Shown piece after piece: positions 50,545 through 50,816 of a stretch of DNA of 50,816 nt. Every line of letters starts with the position of its first letter. Positions within the stretch are counted from its first letter, which is position 1. The stretch lies in contig JARIDA010000118.1 of the NCBI GenBank assembly GCA_029257065.1, positions 1 through 50,816 on the forward strand, read 5' to 3'. The position numbers and the translations under genes are program-made. A model generated the notes under the pieces. It had not been told where the DNA came from and did no database searches. It saw only the letters and a list, made by a program, of their open reading frames with translations. The DNA is from Tissierellaceae bacterium (lineage in GTDB: Bacteria > Bacillota > Clostridia > Tissierellales > Tissierellaceae).

Positions 50545-50775
50545 ATGGGAGAATTAGTTGAATTTATAGCAAAATCGCTTGTTGACAACCCAGATCAAGT
50601 AAAGGTCAATGAAGTTGAAGATGAAAAATCTACAATCATTGAGCTAAAAGTAGCAGATGAAGATATGGGAAGAGTAATAGGTAAGCAAGGGAGAATAGCT
50701 AAGGCTATCAGAACTGTTGTTACGGCAGCAGCAATAAAAGACAATAAAAGAGTTGTAGTAGAAATTATACAGTAA
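50545..50775 (+). CDS. khpA: KH-domain RNA-binding protein KhpA (YlqC)
   Basis: A 76-residue single KH-domain protein: MGELVEFIAKSLVDNP, IIELKVADEDMGRVIGKQGRIAKAIRTVVTAAAIKDNKRVVVEII. The GKQG loop is the RNA-contacting GXXG motif. KhpA dimerises, often with KhpB/Jag, and affects division and cell length in streptococci, probably through RNA binding. ATG 50545 follows AGGAGGTG by 6 bases; the in-frame GTG at 50536 lies within that site. A hairpin overlaps its stop. The next gene, expected to be rimM, begins beyond the window (ribosome site GTAGGTGA near 50806). Confidence 0.95.
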   Translation: MGELVEFIAKSLVDNPDQVKVNEVEDEKSTIIELKVADEDMGRVIGKQGRIAKAIRTVVTAAAIKDNKRVVVEIIQ

Positions 50776-50794
50776 GATATTTATATCTTACTGT
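50769..50794 (+). other. Stem-loop overlapping the khpA stop
   Basis: ACAGTAAGATAT (50769-50780) and ATATCTTACTGT (50783-50794) are complementary around a 2-base centre, so a loop of about 4-6 bases. It contains the khpA TAA (50773-50775). TATATTATTGAG follows, which is not a proper T run. It may be a partial terminator or processing element before the next gene. Confidence 0.65.
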
Positions 50795-50816
50795 TATATT
50801 ATTGAGTAGGTGAATA

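Noticed and set aside
1-50816. tRNA or rRNA genes, CRISPR arrays, insertion sequences, prophage or toxin-antitoxin modules
   Set aside because: Intergenic gaps were read through on both strands; none shows cloverleaf arms with GGTTCRA-type loops, spaced repeats, transposase motifs or attachment-site duplications.

Overview
The window is a compact, AT-rich stretch of core bacterial chromosome. The gene orders (remA-gmk-rpoZ-coaBC-priA-def-fmt; rsmB-rlmN-prpC-prkC-rsgA-rpe-thiN; asp23-fakA-recG-rsmD-coaD; yceD-rpmF-plsX-acpP-rnc-smc-ftsY-ylxM-ffh-rpsP-khpA), strong AGGAGG-type ribosome binding sites, frequent TTG starts and a PASTA kinase point to a Gram-positive, low-GC Firmicute of the class Clostridia. 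A Tissierella-like lineage is my guess; no rRNA or other phylogenetic marker was compared. I see no mobile element, phage, CRISPR array, tRNA or rRNA, and no gene-free stretch longer than about 215 bases.

Layout. 1-2521: end of a TcdA-like tRNA-modifying enzyme, an RseC-like membrane thiol protein, a CsoR-family repressor with the CstR-type cysteine pair, then glyA. 2588-9432: der-plsY-gpsA, a small membrane protein, a HlyD-like membrane protein, then the division cluster sepF-yggT-ylmH-divIVA. 9458-12180: DAHP synthase, lspA, rluD, pyrR. 12185-14669: a secreted lytic transglycosylase converging on rqcH (minus strand). 14782-18100: yicC, remA, gmk, rpoZ, coaBC. 18118-30899: priA, def, fmt, a membrane zinc peptidase, rsmB, rlmN, the prpC-prkC phosphatase/kinase pair, rsgA, rpe, then a TPP riboswitch controlling thiT-thiN. 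30911-31174: rpmB on the minus strand. 31304-37086: asp23, fakA, recG, rsmD, coaD and a coiled-coil protein. 37081-38301: tmcAL on the minus strand. 38339-50816: ackA, yceD-rpmF, plsX-acpP-rnc, an Elp3-like radical SAM protein, smc, ftsY, ylxM-ffh, rpsP, khpA.

The genes cover translation and rRNA/tRNA modification (rsmB, rlmN, rsmD, rluD, def, fmt, tmcAL, tcdA, ribosomal proteins), ribosome rescue (rqcH), protein export (ffh, ftsY, ylxM, lspA), phospholipid synthesis from acyl-phosphate (fakA, plsX, acpP, plsY, gpsA), chromosome dynamics and repair (smc, priA, recG), division (sepF, divIVA) and envelope signalling (prkC, prpC). The plsX-acpP-rnc junction lacks the fab genes that often lie there.

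This is mainly a housekeeping region and I found no convincing new multi-gene system. The points most worth a second look are: the CstR-like regulator; the habit of terminator hairpins abutting or overlapping stop codons, with a 35-bp duplication that moved coaBC away from its hairpin; a perfect hairpin without U-tract just before the RNase III gene; a TPP riboswitch with a readable antiterminator inserted between rpe and thiN; an operator-like inverted repeat inside the asp23-fakA promoter; and two uncharacterised membrane proteins in the division cluster.
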